Below, in pieces: positions 61,301 through 64,000 of a stretch of 64,000 nucleotides of DNA (positions are counted from its first letter, which is position 1; every line of letters begins with the position of its first letter). The notes below the pieces were generated by a model, which saw only the letters and a list, made by a program, of their open reading frames with translations, had not been told where the DNA came from and made no database searches. The position numbers and the translations under genes were made by a program. This stretch comes from Camarhynchus parvulus (lineage: Eukaryota > Chordata > Aves > Passeriformes > Thraupidae): NCBI RefSeq assembly GCF_901933205.1, contig NC_044573.1, positions 34,320,993 through 34,384,992 on the forward strand. The letters are read 5' to 3'.

Positions 61301-64000
61301 TTCTCATGTGCATGGCTGTACACTGGCATTTGGAAGAACTGTGCCCGTGTCTCAGCTGTATCACTGCTTTGCCGGGTAACCATGAAGTCATTGCCTTGTC
61401 TTCTACCACAGCTTCCTCCTCAGAAAAAGTATGAATAATAATTTCAGGCTTCTTTGGAAAGAACTTTGAAATCTATGGGTGGAGAGCATTGTGTAAGAGC
61501 AGGGTATTACAGGTAATTTATTTATGTCTTGTTCAGCTGCGTACATACTGGTCTAAGGTCCCCTACAGCAGCGATCACAAAAAACACTACACCCTTGGCA
61601 GTTAAAGCACTTCTCTTGTGTTCACTGCCTAAACTCTTGTTCCAATTCCCCAGTCTCCAGCAGCTGAAAGGCAGAAGATCCATCCCTAGTTCTGGCCCAT
61701 TCTAGAGCTGGGCCTGTCTTCATAAGTCCTGTGTACCCCTGTGCCCAACCTCCACTGGCTTGTGTGATTCCTTTCTCATTCCCACACTCCATTATGTGAC
61801 ATAATGTCTCACAAGATCCATCCCTTGTTGTGTCACCTGGGCAGTGATTCCCACTGGACTACCTGCACTGCGGCAGCCAAAGTAAAATCCTGTTCCTCCC
61901 TCTTCCTCACTCTCTCTGTTGAAGACTGGCACAGTTTAGTAAAAAAAATGAAAATAAATAGAAAATAAATAGCAAAGCAGCAATATATTTTCTTGTCTGG
62001 AAGCACAGCATCTGATAAGGATGTGCATGACTATAAGCTGCTGACAGCAAATTGGATGAATGATGGTTTGCACAGATCTCCAAGCAAGTACTCACTCTGT
62101 CAAACTTGGTTCCCCATCCCATGAGAAAAGCTTTTCAAAATAAGGAGCACTCCCCAGTCCAGTAAAGTTCACAAGCATCCCTGAATTAAAGGGGATGACA
62201 GGATGGTTTGCATGTCTGACCATTTTCATGTGAATTTGAGTGGAGGGGTAGGGACCAGCCGCCCCAAAGACAATGGCTTCATTGACAATGTTAGAAATTT
62301 GCAATGTTAGGATGAAGCCAATCTGGTTTACCTGAAAAATAATTTAAATAATGCACAGGATAAAGCCTTGAAATTGCCATAGAAAATACTCGGGGGGGCT
62401 CAAAACCTATGTAATAATTAGTCACAGTTTCATTAGGTTTTTCCCTAAAGTTTGGTCTCAGTTTTAAACCACTACTATTCATACGACACAGCTTAGTCAC
62501 TAACAATTGAAAATTAATTATAGGTCTGATCTAAAAAAATGAAATCTTCCATCCTGTCTTTATTAACTCCCAAGGCAATTTCTTTCACTTCTTTTCATCT
62601 AAATCTGTTTTCAGCCCTACATCACCACTGCCTTCAGAACTGTCATTTTACTAACACAGCATTTACATTATTTTGATTCATAACACAACATCACAACAGA
62701 GTCATTCTTGGTGGTAGGTCTGTGCTGCCCTCCTCCCTATTTTTTTTAAATCAAAACAATCCTTTACCATAGCAACTTTTCTTGGCTGACTCCTCAATCC
62801 AATAACTTGTGAGCAGCAAAGACTTGACAACACTCATCAGACCACACTGTCTCCGTGCCAAATTTAAAGGCCACTCCTCTTTGGAACAGTGAATGCAATC
62901 CCAAAGTTACGGGATGAAGCTGTTACAGGTCTCTCAGAAAGCTTGTATTCTTTAGAAAGTTACTGAACATTAAAAGTGCGCTGTGCCAAAACTTTCAGAA
63001 CTTAGAAGTAACTCAAGGGAGCAACTCCTCCCTAAGCCTTTTAATTTATGATAGGAAAGGAAGAGCTATGAAAGTTTACAAACTTTTCCTAAACCGGTAA
63101 AAGAAAAAAAAGTATTCAACTCAAGAAAGTATCAGACAAGGAACAAAAGATGCCAGAAGTCATGCTGAACCAAATTCTTCCAACAATACTTTTGTTACTG
63201 TCAGCTTGACAATAGATTTTTAAGTACATGTGAAAGCAAGAGCCTCTCATTTAAAAACAGTTGTGTTTCACCTATCTAATCATAACTTTCACAGTACACC
63301 TTATGTAAAAATATCACAATATTATATTTTCCTTCTAAAGTTTTCTACATAAATTTTCTTGTGACTTAAAGCTATATATACAAAAAATATTTTAAAAATT
63401 TCAATATTCATACTTATGTTTTCATACTGCTAAACCTTATCAAAGCTAAAATGCAAGGAAAGGGGCTTTGATTGTTACTGAAAGATTTGAGAATGATTGA
63501 GAATTATTAATTGTATTTATAGTATCATAATAAGAAATAGTACTGAGAGTCTCAGTAAGTCATCCCGTACTTCCAAATCAGCACACTTAAAATAGTTTTA
63601 AATTATTTATATTCTGAAAAACTTGTATTTTCCAATTAATTTTTGGTCAGAAATGTCATCATTAGTCCCTGATTGCAAACCAACAACTTGAAAAAGATTT
63701 TACCTGCCATTAGTAAAGAAATATTCAAGAATGTAACATTTCAATGTAGCCAAAAATCTGTGAAGATTATTAAAAGGGAGTAATTTTGAAAAGGAAGTAG
63801 CTACTATGTAAGCATAATAAACAATAACAGCACATAAACAGAATCCTATAAATTGTATGGCTGTAAAAAGTGGTAGGGGTTTTTTTTACTGGTAGGTCTT
63901 AGTGATGCCACACATTTCCTCTTTTTCCTGAAAATTACCAAGGTTTAGTAATTCTCTCGAGGTTCAGCTTCTAATCTTGTTGCCAGACATTTGCATGCAC
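58341..64000. other. Unique AT-rich non-coding sequence to the window end
   Basis: No gene, RNA gene or recognised transposon is visible in the last 5.6 kb. It becomes very AT-rich after 62.3 kb. Slightly GC-richer patches at 59.7-60.0 kb and 61.6-61.9 kb hold short frames without domain features. Confidence 0.5.

Noticed and set aside
1..64000. tRNA, rRNA, CRISPR and known microRNA genes
   Set aside because: I looked for tRNA B-box-like ggttcgaatcc patterns, regularly spaced repeats and well-known microRNA cores and found none; a covariance-model search was not possible.

Overview
The window looks like nuclear DNA from a bird, most likely a songbird. The evidence is three truncated CR1 LINEs with typical avian CR1 3' ends, a solo LTR whose body I recognise as a repeat type common in songbird genomes, and a nuclear copy of a mitochondrial ND2 fragment with bird-like ND2 sequence. 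By eye the DNA is AT-rich and poor in CpG, with no operon-like gene packing. I found no complete protein-coding gene, rRNA or tRNA gene, or CRISPR array. Nearly all open frames of 60-130 codons are chance frames in non-coding DNA or remains of repeats. The window is best read as a long intergenic stretch or large intron.

Layout. From 1 to 9.9 kb the sequence is unique and has small repeats only. A solo LTR lies at 9895-10314, flanked by a perfect 6-bp target-site duplication. A minus-strand CR1 3' end lies at 12118-12472. An ND2 NUMT lies at about 14446-14808 (minus). A (GAGAAA)n microsatellite is at 22636-22716, a 15-bp perfect hairpin at 23879-23916, and a plus-strand CR1 tail at about 24310-25015, followed by GC-richer, stop-poor DNA to about 25.9 kb. 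The third CR1 (minus) is at about 34018-34595.

The second half has few recognisable repeats but more possible regulatory sequence: a compact CpG-dense patch at 42.82-43.0 kb with a CTCF-like site and a well-placed ATG just downstream; an AT-rich block at 45.83-46.36 kb with two perfect octamer motifs and homeodomain-type sites; a stop-poor 300-bp stretch at 47.27-47.63 kb; and a small CpG cluster at 58.24-58.34 kb.

No set of genes working together can be described, and I did not find a new biological system. The most useful leads are the CpG/CTCF patch, the POU/homeodomain motif cluster, the two hairpins at 23.9 and 30.5 kb, and the coding-like frame at 47.3 kb. All need comparative or expression data.
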